Notes: generated by a model not told the origin, from the letters alone. Counted from the stretch's first letter, positions 24,745 through 34,260 are shown. The stretch is 64,000 nt of DNA from Thermoleophilia bacterium (GCA_020438485.1 JAGQUM010000001.1:19464-83463); one strand, 5' to 3'. Numbers and translations: made by a program.

Positions 24745-26547
24745 GTGAGCACCCGCCTGCAGATCCTGCGCGACGTCTTCGGCTTCGATGCGTTCCGGCC
24801 GGGCCAGGAGGACGTGGTGGCCGACATCGAGGCCGGCACCGACGTGCTGGCCGTGATGCCCACGGGGGCGGGGAAGTCGCTGTGCTACCAGGTGCCCGCG
24901 CTGGCGCTGGGCGGCCTCACGGTCGTGGTGTCCCCGCTCACGGCCCTGATGGACGACCAGGTGGCGCGCCTTCGCCAGGACGGCGTGGCCGCCGCCGCCA
25001 TCCACTCCGGCCAGCCCCGCGACGAACAGATCGCCAACTGGCGCGCCGCCGCGCGCGGCGACGTGCGGCTGTTGTACATGTCGCCCGAGCGGCTGATGAC
25101 CGACCGCATGATCGCGGCGCTGCGGCGCCTGGGGCCGGTGATGTTCGTGGTGGACGAGGCGCACTGCGTGTCGAAGTGGGGCCCCAGCTTCCGGCCCGAG
25201 TACGAGCAGCTCACCGCGCTGCGCGACGCGTTCCCCGGCGCCCGCATGGCGGCGTTCACGGCCACTGCCGACGCCACGACCCGCGACGACGTGGTGGCGG
25301 CGCTGCTGCGCCCCGGTGCGCGCGTGCATGTGCGGGGGTTCGATCGGCCGAACCTGCGCCTCGCCGTGGCCGAGCGCGGGTCGTGGAAGGAGCAGCTGGC
25401 CGGGTTTCTGGCCGACAAGCGCGACGTGCCGGGCATCGTGTACTGCCTGTCGCGGGCGTTCACCGACGAGGTGGCCGAGCACCTGCGCGGGGAGGGCGTG
25501 AACGCCATCGCGTATCACGCGGGCCTCGATCAGGCGCGCCGCCGCGAGGCGCAGGACCGCTTCATGAGCGATCGGGCGGTCGTCATGGTGGCCACCATCG
25601 CGTTCGGCATGGGCATCGACAAGCCCGACATCCGCTACGTGTGTCACCTCAACCTGCCCGGCAGCGTCGAGGCGTACTACCAGGAGATCGGCCGGGCCGG
25701 CCGCGACGGCGCGCCCGCAGAGACGTTGCTGCTGTACGGGCTGGCCGACATCAGGATGCGGCGCCTCTTCATCGAGGACGACGGCACCGACGGCGAACAC
25801 AAACGGCGTGAGAACCGCCGGCTCGACGCCCTGGTCGCGTACTGCGAGACGCCGGGGTGCCGGCGCGTCGCGCTGCTCGGCTACTTCGACGAGGCCGTCG
25901 GGCCGTGCGGCAACTGCGACAACTGCCTCGATCCGCCCGTCACCATCGACGCGACGCGCGAGGCGCGGGCGTTGCTGGCCGCCATCCGCCAGACCGGGTC
26001 GTCGTTCGGCCAGGCGCACGTCATCGACGTGCTGCGCGGCGCCGACACCGACAAGATCCGCGCGCGCGGCCACCAGGGCCTGGACGCTCACGGGGCCGGG
26101 GCGGACCGCGACCGGCCGTTCTGGCAGACCCTGGTGCGCCAGGCTCTGGCCGACGGTGTGGTGACGCTGAACGTGGCCCGTTACGGCCGCCTGGAGTGGG
26201 GGCCCAGGGCCGCCGGCGTCGCGGAGGGCGACGCCGTGTTCCGCATGCGCACCCCGCGCCCGCAGCGGACGCGCGCCCGCGGCGCCCGGGCGGCGTTCCG
26301 GGCGACGCCCGCCGACGTCGACGAGGGCCTCCTGGGGGCGCTCAAGGCGCTTCGGCTCGAGCTGGCGCGCGACGCCGGGGTGCCCGCGTACGTCGTGTTC
26401 CCCGACTCAACGCTCATCGAGATGGCCCGCGAGCGGCCCGGCACGCTGGCCGACATGGCGGGCATCGCGGGCGTGGGGCCCCAGCGCCTGGAGCGGTACG
26501 GCCCGGCGTTCCTGGATGTGCTGGCGGGCGCGCCGGGGGGAGCGTAG
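24745..26547 (+). CDS. recQ: RecQ-family ATP-dependent DNA helicase
   Basis: A 600-aa superfamily 2 3'-5' helicase. Motif 0 is FRPGQEDVV, motif I PTGAGKSLCYQVPA, motif II VVDEAHCVSKWGPSFRPEY, motif III FTATA, and motif VI QEIGRAGRDGAPAE. The zinc-binding Cys cluster reads ETPGCRRVALLGYF then GPCGNCDNC. A winged-helix RQC part and a C-terminal HRDC domain (VVFPDSTLIEMARERPGTL, AGVGPQRLERYG) complete the full-length layout. The aromatic-rich loop after motif II deviates from the usual QWGHDFRP. It acts in recombination and fork repair. GTG 24745 chosen; GTG 24736 possible. Confidence 0.93.
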   Translation: MSTRLQILRDVFGFDAFRPGQEDVVADIEAGTDVLAVMPTGAGKSLCYQVPALALGGLTVVVSPLTALMDDQVARLRQDGVAAAAIHSGQPRDEQIANWRAAARGDVRLLYMSPERLMTDRMIAALRRLGPVMFVVDEAHCVSKWGPSFRPEYEQLTALRDAFPGARMAAFTATADATTRDDVVAALLRPGARVHVRGFDRPNLRLAVAERGSWKEQLAGFLADKRDVPGIVYCLSRAFTDEVAEHLRGEGVNAIAYHAGLDQARRREAQDRFMSDRAVVMVATIAFGMGIDKPDIRYVCHLNLPGSVEAYYQEIGRAGRDGAPAETLLLYGLADIRMRRLFIEDDGTDGEHKRRENRRLDALVAYCETPGCRRVALLGYFDEAVGPCGNCDNCLDPPVTIDATREARALLAAIRQTGSSFGQAHVIDVLRGADTDKIRARGHQGLDAHGAGADRDRPFWQTLVRQALADGVVTLNVARYGRLEWGPRAAGVAEGDAVFRMRTPRPQRTRARGARAAFRATPADVDEGLLGALKALRLELARDAGVPAYVVFPDSTLIEMARERPGTLADMAGIAGVGPQRLERYGPAFLDVLAGAPGGA

Positions 26548-27047
26548 GTCACAGCCTCGCGCCGGTGCCGCCGGGGTGACGGTGGCGCCGATGCCCGGGA
26601 CGGCACCCCTCGTCCCATGGCCGTCGTCGCGCCCCGCGCCGCCGGTGTCGTCGACGTGACGGCCGCGGTCGCCCCGTCATCGCCTGGCCGTGCCGCGCCA
26701 CGTTTCGCGCGTCGTTCGACGGCCGCCCCGCGGGCCGGGGGCGAGGCGCGCGGGTTCGCGTGGCTGCGGAACCGCGACCGCTCCCACGTGGACCTCTGCG
26801 GGCCTGGTCGATCACCCCCCCGCCGCGTGCCGCGGGTCACGGCGGACCGGGTCTCCTCACCCGGCTCCGAGCCGGGACCGGCGCGTGTGGCGCCCGCGCA
26901 CCGACGCACCGCCCTGATCGTCCGGCTGATGCCGGCGCCGTGCGACCGGCGGATGCTGCGCCGCGGCGCACGCGTGCCCGGCGACGCCACCGTGGATGTG
27001 CGGGGTGCGCCGCCACCCGGGGGCGGCCCGGCGGCGCGCGGCGGCGG
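26548..27047. other. ~500 bp intergenic, no gene seen
   Basis: The interval between recQ and the acetyltransferase gene has Arg/Pro/Ala-rich frames on both strands, none with a recognisable family, membrane segment or ribosome-binding site. I see nothing in it beyond the usual GC-rich background. Confidence 0.5.
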
Positions 27048-27539
27048 TCACGGGGACAGCTCGCGCAGCATCACGCCCGCCGCCGCGCCGGGGACGACCA
27101 CGTATCCCTCGCGCACGTAGAGCCGACGGGCCGGGTTGCCGGTCTCCACCGACAGGCTGATCCGGGTCATTCCCCGGGTCCGCGCCCGGCCGTGGACCGC
27201 GCGCAGGAGCGTGGTCCCCAGCCCCCACCGCCGGTGCGCCGCGCTCACCCAGATGCTCAGCTCGGGCACCCCGGGCGCGACGAACCCGTAGCCCGGGTCG
27301 TCGGCGGAAAAGACACACAGCCACGCCACCCCGACCGTCTCGGCGCCCTCCTCCGCAACGACTCCCAGGTCACCCCGGCCCGGGATGAGGCGGGTGTAGC
27401 GGGCCAGGTCGGGGCGTTCGCGGACGTCGCGCGCGGTGAAGCGCGGGCCCGGCCAATTCACGTTGCCGAGCGTCGCCCGCTCGAGCAGCGCGGCGTCGTC
27501 CTCCGCGAGCGGCCGCATCGACGGGGCACCCTCGCTCAT
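27048..27539 (-). CDS. GNAT-family N-acetyltransferase
   Basis: The 163-aa protein ends a minus-strand operon with an ABC exporter. The acetyl-CoA fold is visible: LGVVAEEGAETVGVAWL, the SIWVSAAHRRWGLGTTLLR strand-helix with a variant of the R/Q-x-x-G-x-G/A pyrophosphate loop (HRRWGLG), then ISLSVETGNPARRLYVREGY, which is the conserved C-terminal helix and Y. It should acetylate an amine, perhaps of the exported compound. ATG 27539 overlaps the permease stop (ATGA). Confidence 0.88.
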   Translation of the reverse strand: MSEGAPSMRPLAEDDAALLERATLGNVNWPGPRFTARDVRERPDLARYTRLIPGRGDLGVVAEEGAETVGVAWLCVFSADDPGYGFVAPGVPELSIWVSAAHRRWGLGTTLLRAVHGRARTRGMTRISLSVETGNPARRLYVREGYVVVPGAAAGVMLRELSP

Positions 27540-28585
27540 TCCCAGCGAAACACCCGCAGCGCGACGCCGCCGGCCACGAGCGCCGTGCCCAGCAGGACCA
27601 GCATGGGGACCACCGCGGCACCCGGGCCGTGGCCCCGCACCATCACGTCCTTCAGCCCGTCCGTGAGGTAGGTCAGGGGCAGCGCCTTCGAGATGGCCTG
27701 CACCCACGACGGCGCCATCTCGACGGGGAAGAACGCACCGCCGAGGAACGCCATGGGCAGGGTCACGACGTTCGCGATAGCGCTGGCCGCCTCCTGCGTC
27801 CGCGAGAACGACGCCACCAGAAAGCCGAGGGCCAGGAATGCCAGCGTCCCGCACAGCACGAGCGGCACGCACATCCACCATGACCCGGTGAGGTGCACGT
27901 CGAACATGTACTTCCCGACCAGCAGGAACGCGACGGTCTGCGCCAGCGCGATGACGAGGTGCAGCGCGATGCGCGCCAGGGCGATGTCGCGCGTCGCGAT
28001 GGGCGTCAGCTGAAGGCGCCGCAGCAGGCCCGAGCGCCGCCACTGCACCAGCGCGATGGCCAGCCCGAACACGGCGCCCACCGAGATGCCGTAGCCCAGC
28101 AGGCCGGGCACGAAGAACTCGATGATGCCCAGGCTGTCGTCCTCCACCTGCCGCGCGTCCATGCGGAACTGCGGCGTCGTCACCCCCGCGGCGCGCAGGT
28201 TGGCCTGGGCGATGACGCCGTTCACCGTGCCCAGAGCCTGCGCCGCCTGGGTCTGGTCGGACGCCGCGTAGTCCACGTGCACCGTGCCGCCGGCCTCGCT
28301 GATGGACGCGACGACGTCGCCGTCCGTGACCTTCTTGCGTCCCTCCTCCACGGATCCGACGCGCGTGATCTTCAGCGCGTCCTTCAGCTCGGGGCCCTCC
28401 AGCACGCGTGCGACCGGGCCGTCGCCCACCACGGCCACGTTCGTGCGGCTGCTGGAGTTGTCCATGATCAGGCCGAAGATCAGCAGGAACATCAGGGGCA
28501 GCAGGAACGTGAAGAACAAGGCCATCTTGTCGCGGATGGTGCTCTTGATCGCCTCCACGAACAGCGCGCGCAGCGAGCGGCTCAC
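27536..28585 (-). CDS. ABC-2 type exporter permease
   Basis: The 349-aa permease starts with a cytoplasmic helix and TM1 (KMALFFTFLLPLMFLLIFG), has a ~130-residue extracytoplasmic domain (NVAVVGDGPVARVLEGPE onwards) and then five more helices, including FFVPGLLGYGISVG and LGGAFFPVEMAPSWVQ. This is the layout of ABC-2 exporters of the YhaP/NatB type. It overlaps the ATPase gene upstream (GTGA) and the acetyltransferase gene downstream (ATGA), so all three should form one transcript. Confidence 0.9.
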   Translation of the reverse strand: MSRSLRALFVEAIKSTIRDKMALFFTFLLPLMFLLIFGLIMDNSSSRTNVAVVGDGPVARVLEGPELKDALKITRVGSVEEGRKKVTDGDVVASISEAGGTVHVDYAASDQTQAAQALGTVNGVIAQANLRAAGVTTPQFRMDARQVEDDSLGIIEFFVPGLLGYGISVGAVFGLAIALVQWRRSGLLRRLQLTPIATRDIALARIALHLVIALAQTVAFLLVGKYMFDVHLTGSWWMCVPLVLCGTLAFLALGFLVASFSRTQEAASAIANVVTLPMAFLGGAFFPVEMAPSWVQAISKALPLTYLTDGLKDVMVRGHGPGAAVVPMLVLLGTALVAGGVALRVFRWE

Positions 28586-29484
28586 GCCCGGTACTCCCGT
28601 CCGGTGTGGTGCAGGAACACGTCCTCCAGGGTGGCGCCCCGCACCTGGAGTCCGTTCAGCAGGCGGCGCTCGGCCAGCCCGGCCAGGATGTCGGCCGCGC
28701 TCGCCCCGCGCAGCAGCAGGCCGGACTCGTTCGTCTCAACCGCGTCCACGCCCGGCAGCGCGCGGGCCTCGTCCTCCTCGATCGCGTCGGGTGGCAGCGA
28801 GATGCGCACGGGGGCGTCGAGATCGCGCACGAGTCGCATGGGGGTGCCGGTCACGACGATGCGCCCCGCATCCATGATCGCGACGCGGTCGCACAGCGTC
28901 TCGGCCTCCTCCATGCTGTGGGTGGTCAGCACGACCGTGGCCCCCTCGTCGCGCACCCCGCGGGCGAGGTCCCACAGGTTGCGGCGTGCCTGCGGGTCCA
29001 GCGCGGCGGTCGGTTCATCGAGGAACACGAGCTCCGGTCGGTGGACCAGGCTGCAGCCGATGGACAGGCGCTGCATCTGCCCGCCCGACAGCTTGCCGGT
29101 CTCGACGCCCGCCGACTCGGTGAGGCCGACGCGCTCGAGCATCGCGTCCGCGTCGGCCCTCGGCACGCCGTAGAACTCGGCGAACGTGCCGATCTGCTCG
29201 GCCGCCGTGAGCTTCTCGAAGAACGACGACGCCTGCAGCTGCACTCCGATGCGGCGCAGGAGGGCGCGGTCGCGCGGCCAGGGTCGCTGACCCAGCACCT
29301 CCGCGTCGCCCTCGTCGGGCGTGCGCAGCCCCTCGATGATCTCCAGAGCGGTGGTCTTGCCGGCACCGTTGGGGCCCAGCAGGCCGAAGATCTCCCCGCG
29401 CTCGACCTCGAGGTCGACCCCGTCAACCGCGACGATGTGCGCGTACGTCTTGCGGAGCCCCTGGGTGCGAATCGCCGGCGTCAT
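28582..29484 (-). CDS. ABC exporter ATP-binding protein
   Basis: The 300-aa ATPase has Walker A GPNGAGKTT, Q-loop GVQLQASSFFEKLT, signature KLSGGQMQRLSIG, Walker B LVFLDEPTAALD, and the H-loop TTHSMEEAE. A ~70-residue C-terminal extension ending in LEDVFLHHTGREYRA is typical of the CcmA-type multidrug exporters. Only one ATPase is present, so a dimer should energise the single permease encoded downstream. ATG 29484 is divergent from the transporter gene at 29623. Confidence 0.92.
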   Translation of the reverse strand: MTPAIRTQGLRKTYAHIVAVDGVDLEVERGEIFGLLGPNGAGKTTALEIIEGLRTPDEGDAEVLGQRPWPRDRALLRRIGVQLQASSFFEKLTAAEQIGTFAEFYGVPRADADAMLERVGLTESAGVETGKLSGGQMQRLSIGCSLVHRPELVFLDEPTAALDPQARRNLWDLARGVRDEGATVVLTTHSMEEAETLCDRVAIMDAGRIVVTGTPMRLVRDLDAPVRISLPPDAIEEDEARALPGVDAVETNESGLLLRGASAADILAGLAERRLLNGLQVRGATLEDVFLHHTGREYRA

Positions 29485-29622
29485 CCGCCGGCGAACGTAC
29501 CCCGCCGGCGCCGCGCACCGCCACCCGCTCGCGGATTCTGGCGGTATCCGGCCCGGGGGCACCCGGGGGGCGCGGAACGCCCCGCCTTTCACGCGCCGGC
29601 CCGCCCGGTACGGTGCCGTGTC

Positions 29623-30066
29623 GTGGATCGCAGCGCCATCGTGTTCCTCGCCGCGCTGGGCGGCGGCCTCATCGCCGTGCAGGCGCCGGTGAACGCGCGC
29701 CTGAGGATCGCCGTCGGGAACCCGTTCCTCAGCGCGGCGATCTCGTTCGTCGTCGGCACGTTGCTGCTGATCCTGGCGGTGTCGCTCACCGGGGGCTTCG
29801 GCGGGCTGTCCGGGGCGCACACCGCCCCCTGGTGGGCGTGGATCGGCGGCGTCGCCGGCGCCGTGCTGGTGACCGGCACGCTCGTCGCGGCGCCCCGCCT
29901 GGGGGTTACCACCACGTTCGTCGCCGTCATCGCCGGGCAGGTGCTGGCCGCCGCGATCATCGACCGCTTCGGGTGGTTCGGCCTCACGCCTCGCCACCTG
30001 GGGGTCGAACGGATCGCGGCGCTCGCGCTGATGCTCGGTGCCCTCGCCCTGCTGCTTCGTGAGTAG
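29623..30066 (+). CDS. DMT-superfamily (DUF606/YdcZ-like) membrane protein
   Basis: The 147-aa protein has five hydrophobic segments and the DUF606 signature: GGGLIAVQAPVNARLRIAVG at the start, PWWAWIGGVAGAVLVTG, and GVTTTFVAVIAGQVLAAAI before the last helix. The family belongs to the drug/metabolite transporter superfamily and works as half-size units. GTG 29623 begins it. Its stop overlaps the GTG of the transglutaminase gene by 8 nt. Confidence 0.85.
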   Translation: MDRSAIVFLAALGGGLIAVQAPVNARLRIAVGNPFLSAAISFVVGTLLLILAVSLTGGFGGLSGAHTAPWWAWIGGVAGAVLVTGTLVAAPRLGVTTTFVAVIAGQVLAAAIIDRFGWFGLTPRHLGVERIAALALMLGALALLLRE

Positions 30067-31036
30067 CGCCGTCGGCACGCCGGGCCCGGCGAGGCGCCTG
30101 GTGGCGCAGGCGGGGCTCCTCGACGCCGAGACGGCCGGCGCCGACGTCGCGCCCGCCATCGCGCGAGACGAGGTGGCGTCCGCGTGCGCCGCGATCAGCG
30201 TGCTGCGCCACGTCGCCACCTACACGTACCAGGTGCCCATCACGCGTATGGAACACCGCCTGGTGGTGATCCCACGGCGCGTCCACGGTGACCAGCGGCG
30301 CATCGAGCACCGGTTCCGCGTGCTGGTGGACGAGGCGCGTGATCCCACGCTGCTGCACACGGGCACGGACGCGTTCGGCAACACGGTCGTCGACATCCAC
30401 GCCCACGGCGTGGATGACCGCATCAGCTTCGAGACCACGGCGGTGCTGTCGCGGGTGCTGGGCGAGCCGGGGCCGCGATGGCATCACGGCGCCGTGGACC
30501 CCCGCACCGCGCTCACATCGCCCGGTGCGGCGCTGTCCCGGGCGGCCCGCGACACCGACGGGCCCGGCGGCGACACCGACCGCGCGCGCCGCGTGATGGC
30601 GCGTGTGGCCGAGCACGTCGCCTACGGCAAGGGTGCGACTGGCGTGCGCACCACGGCGGCCGAGGCCTGGGACATGGGTCGCGGCGTGTGCCAGGACATG
30701 GCCCACGTGATGATCGCCATGTGCACCGAACTGGGCATCCCCGCGCGCTACGCGTCGGGGCACCTGGTGGGCGAGGGTGCCAGCCACGCGTGGGTGGAGG
30801 TGCTCGACGCGGCCACCGGCGCGGTCACGGCGTTCGACCCCACGCACGACCGGGTAACCGACCTGCGGTACGTGACCGTGGCCGTGGGGCGCGACTACTC
30901 CGACGTGTCGCCCACGGCGGGCACCGTCTGGGCCGACGCGGCCTCGGGCGGGAGGCTGGAGATCCGCAAGGAGTTCCGCGTGGTGAGCGTCGGGATGCGA
31001 AAACGCGAGGAGGAGCACGATGCGGCGAACGGTTGA
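30059..31036 (+). CDS. Transglutaminase-like protein (first of a pair)
   Basis: The 325-aa protein has an N-terminal beta-rich domain (TYTYQVPITRMEHRLVVIP) and a transglutaminase-like core with a clear Cys-His-Asp triad: Cys in MGRGVCQDMAHVMIAMC, His in ASHAWVEVLD and Asp in AFDPTHD. Such cytoplasmic proteins act as proteases, peptidases or amidases, and the substrate is unknown. It overlaps the next gene, which encodes a second, differently built member, by 17 nt. Confidence 0.88.
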   Translation: MSSAVGTPGPARRLVAQAGLLDAETAGADVAPAIARDEVASACAAISVLRHVATYTYQVPITRMEHRLVVIPRRVHGDQRRIEHRFRVLVDEARDPTLLHTGTDAFGNTVVDIHAHGVDDRISFETTAVLSRVLGEPGPRWHHGAVDPRTALTSPGAALSRAARDTDGPGGDTDRARRVMARVAEHVAYGKGATGVRTTAAEAWDMGRGVCQDMAHVMIAMCTELGIPARYASGHLVGEGASHAWVEVLDAATGAVTAFDPTHDRVTDLRYVTVAVGRDYSDVSPTAGTVWADAASGGRLEIRKEFRVVSVGMRKREEEHDAANG

Positions 31037-31820
31037 CGCGCGGGTGACGTGTCAGGTCGGGCAGACGGCCGACATGGTGTGGTCGGTCGCGGTGGCCCAC
31101 GGCCCGGTGATCAGCGACGAGACGCTCGCCGTCACCGTGGGTGGGGTGCCGATGGTGTTCGACGAGGTAGCGGCCGACGCCGGGGCGCGGCTGCACGTGG
31201 TGCGCGGCGTGCCGCCCGGCCCGCTCGAGCTGACGTACCACGCCGTGGTGGAAGGCCAGGCCGACCCGGCCGAGTTCTCGACGCTGGACGACATCGTCTA
31301 CCGGCGTCCCAGCCGCTACTGCGACAGCGACACGCTGTACCCGTTCGCCTCCGCGCAGTTCGCGGGGCTCGAGGGCAAGGCGCTGCTGGACGCGGTCACG
31401 TCGTGGGTGGGCGGGCACCTGGCGTATGTGCCGGGCTCCAGCCGCCCCATCGACGGCGCCGTCGACACTTTCCTGGCGCGCGAGGGCGTGTGCCGCGACT
31501 TCGCCCACCTCGTGGTGGCGCTGCTGCGGGCGCGCAACGTGCCGGCGCGCCTGGTGTCGGTGTTCGCGCCGGGCCTGGACCCGATGGACTTCCACGCCGT
31601 GGCCGAGGCGTACGTCGAGGGGGCCTGGCACGTGGCCGACGCCACCGGCCTCGCACCGCGGGAGGCGATGGTGCGCATCGCGTCCGGCCAGGACACCGCC
31701 GACACGGCGTTCCTCAGCGTCCACGCCGGGATGTGCGAGCTGCAGGACGTGGTGGTGGGGGCGGTCATCGACCCCGCGCTGCCGGTGGACGACCCGAGGG
31801 GGCTCGTGCAGCTGCGCTGA
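31020..31820 (+). CDS. Transglutaminase-like protein (second of a pair)
   Basis: A 266-aa relative with a shorter N-terminal beta domain (ELTYHAVVEGQ) and a transglutaminase-like core: Cys in AREGVCRDFAHLVVALLRA, His in DPMDFHAVAEAYVEG and Asp in WHVADATGLAP. The wording of the core is the common bacterial transglutaminase pattern (GVCRDFAHL). ATG 31020 follows a CGAGGAGG site inside the end of the previous gene. The two proteins may act together. Confidence 0.88.
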   Translation: MRRTVDARVTCQVGQTADMVWSVAVAHGPVISDETLAVTVGGVPMVFDEVAADAGARLHVVRGVPPGPLELTYHAVVEGQADPAEFSTLDDIVYRRPSRYCDSDTLYPFASAQFAGLEGKALLDAVTSWVGGHLAYVPGSSRPIDGAVDTFLAREGVCRDFAHLVVALLRARNVPARLVSVFAPGLDPMDFHAVAEAYVEGAWHVADATGLAPREAMVRIASGQDTADTAFLSVHAGMCELQDVVVGAVIDPALPVDDPRGLVQLR

Positions 31821-31894
31821 CGGCGGGAGGGGCCGGGGGGCGCGCGGGGCCTGTTAATGTGGCGCCGCATGTCACCCCGACGAAAGCGCACCGC

Positions 31895-33208
31895 GTGAAC
31901 CCCATTCGCATCGGACTTCTGGGCATCGGCACCGTCGGCGGCGGCACGTGGGAGGTCATCACCCGCAACGCCGAGGAGATCTCCCGGCGCGTGGGTCGGC
32001 CGCTGACGATCACTCGCATCGCCGACCTCGACACGGTCCGCGCACGCGAGTTGAGCGGCGGGGCCGCCGACGTCACCGACGACGCGCGGTCGGTCACGCG
32101 CGACCCCGACATCGACATCGTCGTGGAGCTCATCGGGGGTTACGGCATCGCCCGCGAGCTGGTGCTCGACGCCATCGCCCACGGCAAGCACGTCGTCACG
32201 GCCAACAAGGCCCTGCTGGCCACGCACGGCGAGGAGATCTTCGCCGCGTCCCACCAGAACGGCGTGGTCGTGGCGTTCGAGGCGGCTGTCGGCGGCGGCA
32301 TCCCCATCATCAAGGCCCTGCGCGAGGGGCTCGTCGCCAACCGTATCGAGTGGATCGCCGGGATCATCAACGGCACCACCAACTTCATCCTGTCGGAGAT
32401 GCGTGACCGCGGAGTCGACTTCCCGTCGGCCCTGGCCGACGCGCAGGCCAACGGTTACGCCGAGGCCGACCCCACGTTCGACATCGAGGGCATCGACGCG
32501 GCGCACAAGATCACGCTGATGGCGGCCATGGCATTCGGCATCCCCGTGCAGTTCGACGCGTGCTACGTGGAGGGTGTCACGAGGGTCGAACAGACCGACA
32601 TCCGCTACGCCGAGAAGCTGGGTTACCGGCTGAAGCTGCTGGGCATCACGCGCCGCCGGGAGCACGGCGTGGAGCTGCGGGTGCACCCGTGCCTGGTGCC
32701 CACGACCCGCCTGATCGCCAACGTCGAGGGCGTCATGAACGCCGTGCTGGTGCAGGGCGACGCCGTGGGCCCCACGCTGTACTACGGCGCGGGAGCGGGC
32801 TCCGAGCCCACCGCGTCGGCCGTCATCGCCGACCTGGTGGACGTGGCGCGGCTCATCACCGCGGACCCGGGACACCGTGTGCCGTCGCTCGCGTTCCAGC
32901 CCGAGCACGTTTCGGCGGACCTGCCAGTGCTGCCGATGGACGACGTGGTCACGTCGTACTACCTGCGGCTGTGTCTTGCCGATCGGCCCGGCGTGCTGGC
33001 CGACGTCACCCGCATCCTCGCCGACGAGCGCGTCTCCATCGAGTCGGCGCTGCAGCAGGAACCGGGGGCGGAGGAGGACCGGGCCAGCATCGTTCTGCTC
33101 ACCCACCCCACCACGGAGCGGGCCATCCAGGCGGCGATCGCCAGGATCCAGGCGCTACCGACGTCGTACGCCGACGTTGTGCTGATCCGTATGGAGAAGC
33201 TCAGCTGA
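31895..33208 (+). CDS. hom: Homoserine dehydrogenase
   Basis: The 437-aa enzyme reduces aspartate semialdehyde to homoserine for threonine and methionine synthesis. It has the N-terminal NAD(P) fold IGLLGIGTVGGG, the ANKALLATHGEEIF region, the active-site stretch AAVGGGIPIIKALREGL, and INGTTNFILSEM, all hallmark segments. A C-terminal ACT domain (LADRPGVLADVTRILADER) gives feedback control, typically by threonine. GTG 31895 matches the conserved start. thrC and thrB, often adjacent in actinobacteria, are absent here. Confidence 0.95.
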   Translation: MNPIRIGLLGIGTVGGGTWEVITRNAEEISRRVGRPLTITRIADLDTVRARELSGGAADVTDDARSVTRDPDIDIVVELIGGYGIARELVLDAIAHGKHVVTANKALLATHGEEIFAASHQNGVVVAFEAAVGGGIPIIKALREGLVANRIEWIAGIINGTTNFILSEMRDRGVDFPSALADAQANGYAEADPTFDIEGIDAAHKITLMAAMAFGIPVQFDACYVEGVTRVEQTDIRYAEKLGYRLKLLGITRRREHGVELRVHPCLVPTTRLIANVEGVMNAVLVQGDAVGPTLYYGAGAGSEPTASAVIADLVDVARLITADPGHRVPSLAFQPEHVSADLPVLPMDDVVTSYYLRLCLADRPGVLADVTRILADERVSIESALQQEPGAEEDRASIVLLTHPTTERAIQAAIARIQALPTSYADVVLIRMEKLS

Positions 33209-33239
33209 CGTGAGCGGCGTCGCGGCGGGCCGGGGGTCC

Positions 33240-34211
33240 ATGCGCCTCGCGATCAGCCTCGACTACGCGGCCCCGCCGCGTCCCCAGGTCGAGGCGACCG
33301 CCGCGCTGGAGGACGTCGGCCTGGACGCCGTGCTCGTGCCCGAGGCCTACGGGCTGGACGGCCCCACGACGCTGGGGTACCTGGCCGCCCGCACCCGCCG
33401 CGTGGCGATCGGGCCGGCCGTGCTGCCCGTCCACACCCGCTCGGCGGCGCTCATCGCGCAGACCGCCGCGGGCCTCGACTCGCTCAGCGGCGGGCGCGCG
33501 TTCCTGGGGCTCGGGGTCTCCGGCCCCGCCGTCGTCGAGGGCTTCCACGGCGTGCCGTTCGATGCGCCCCTCGCACGCCTGCGCGGGGTGGTCGAGACGT
33601 GCCGCGGCATGTGGCGCCGCGAGCCGCCGCCGGGGCAGGCGCTGCGCCCCATCCTGGCCGGTCCCCGGCCCGCCATCCCGGTGACGCTGGCCACGCTGCG
33701 GCCCGGCGGGGTGGCGCTGGCGGCCGAGCTGGCCGACGCGTGGTTCCCGCTGTTCTTCGCCCCCGAGGCACCCGTGTTCGACGGCGCGCTGGCGCGCGGG
33801 GCGCGCCGGCGCGCGCCCGGGCTGGCTCCGCTCGAGACGTGGGTCGGGGCGTTCGTCGGGGTGGAGGGGCGGGCCGCCGCGGCCCGCGCCGCCGCCCGCG
33901 AGCACATCGCGCTGTACGTCGGCGGCATGGGCCCGCGCGAGCGCAACTTCTACACCGACGTGGTGGGGCGCATGGGGTGGGCGGCCGAGGCGGAGCGCAT
34001 CCAGGACCTGTTCCTGGCCCGGCGGCGCGGGGAGGCGGCCGCGGCGGTGCCCGAGGACATGCTCGACGCGTTCACGCTCACGGGGTCGCCGGCGCGCGTC
34101 CGGGCGCGCCTGGCGGCGCTGGCCGACGCCGGCGTGACGACGCTGGTGATGCGTGGCCCGGCGTCGACGGACCCAGCGCACCTGGAAGCGCTGCGCCGAC
34201 TCGCCCCCTGA
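33240..34211 (+). CDS. LLM class F420-dependent oxidoreductase-like protein
   Basis: A luciferase-like TIM-barrel protein of about 323 aa. Visible features are MRLAISLDYAA, LEDVGLDAVLVPEAYGLD, RRVAIGPAVLPVHTRSAALI, and LDSLSGGRAFLGLGVSGP, in line with F420-dependent LLM enzymes. The ATG at 33240 has a GGGGG site and fits the family start; GTG 33210 is the alternative. Its substrate is unknown. It follows hom closely, but nothing links their functions. Confidence 0.85.
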   Translation: MRLAISLDYAAPPRPQVEATAALEDVGLDAVLVPEAYGLDGPTTLGYLAARTRRVAIGPAVLPVHTRSAALIAQTAAGLDSLSGGRAFLGLGVSGPAVVEGFHGVPFDAPLARLRGVVETCRGMWRREPPPGQALRPILAGPRPAIPVTLATLRPGGVALAAELADAWFPLFFAPEAPVFDGALARGARRRAPGLAPLETWVGAFVGVEGRAAAARAAAREHIALYVGGMGPRERNFYTDVVGRMGWAAEAERIQDLFLARRRGEAAAAVPEDMLDAFTLTGSPARVRARLAALADAGVTTLVMRGPASTDPAHLEALRRLAP

Positions 34212-34235
34212 CGGCACCGCGCGCGGCGGGTGCCG
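34212..34235. terminator. Hairpin between convergent genes
   Basis: Arms CGGCACC (34212-34218) and GGTGCCG (34229-34235) pair around a 10-nt loop directly after the LLM stop codon and before the convergent regulator gene. Confidence 0.5.
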
Positions 34236-34260
34236 ATCGATCCCCGCGCGAACCCGGGGT

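Noticed and set aside
23254..26091. A 945-codon open frame on the minus strand
   Set aside because: It is antisense to the alcohol dehydrogenase and recQ genes, has Arg/His/Ala/Gly-biased composition and no domain, which is typical of GC-rich shadow frames.
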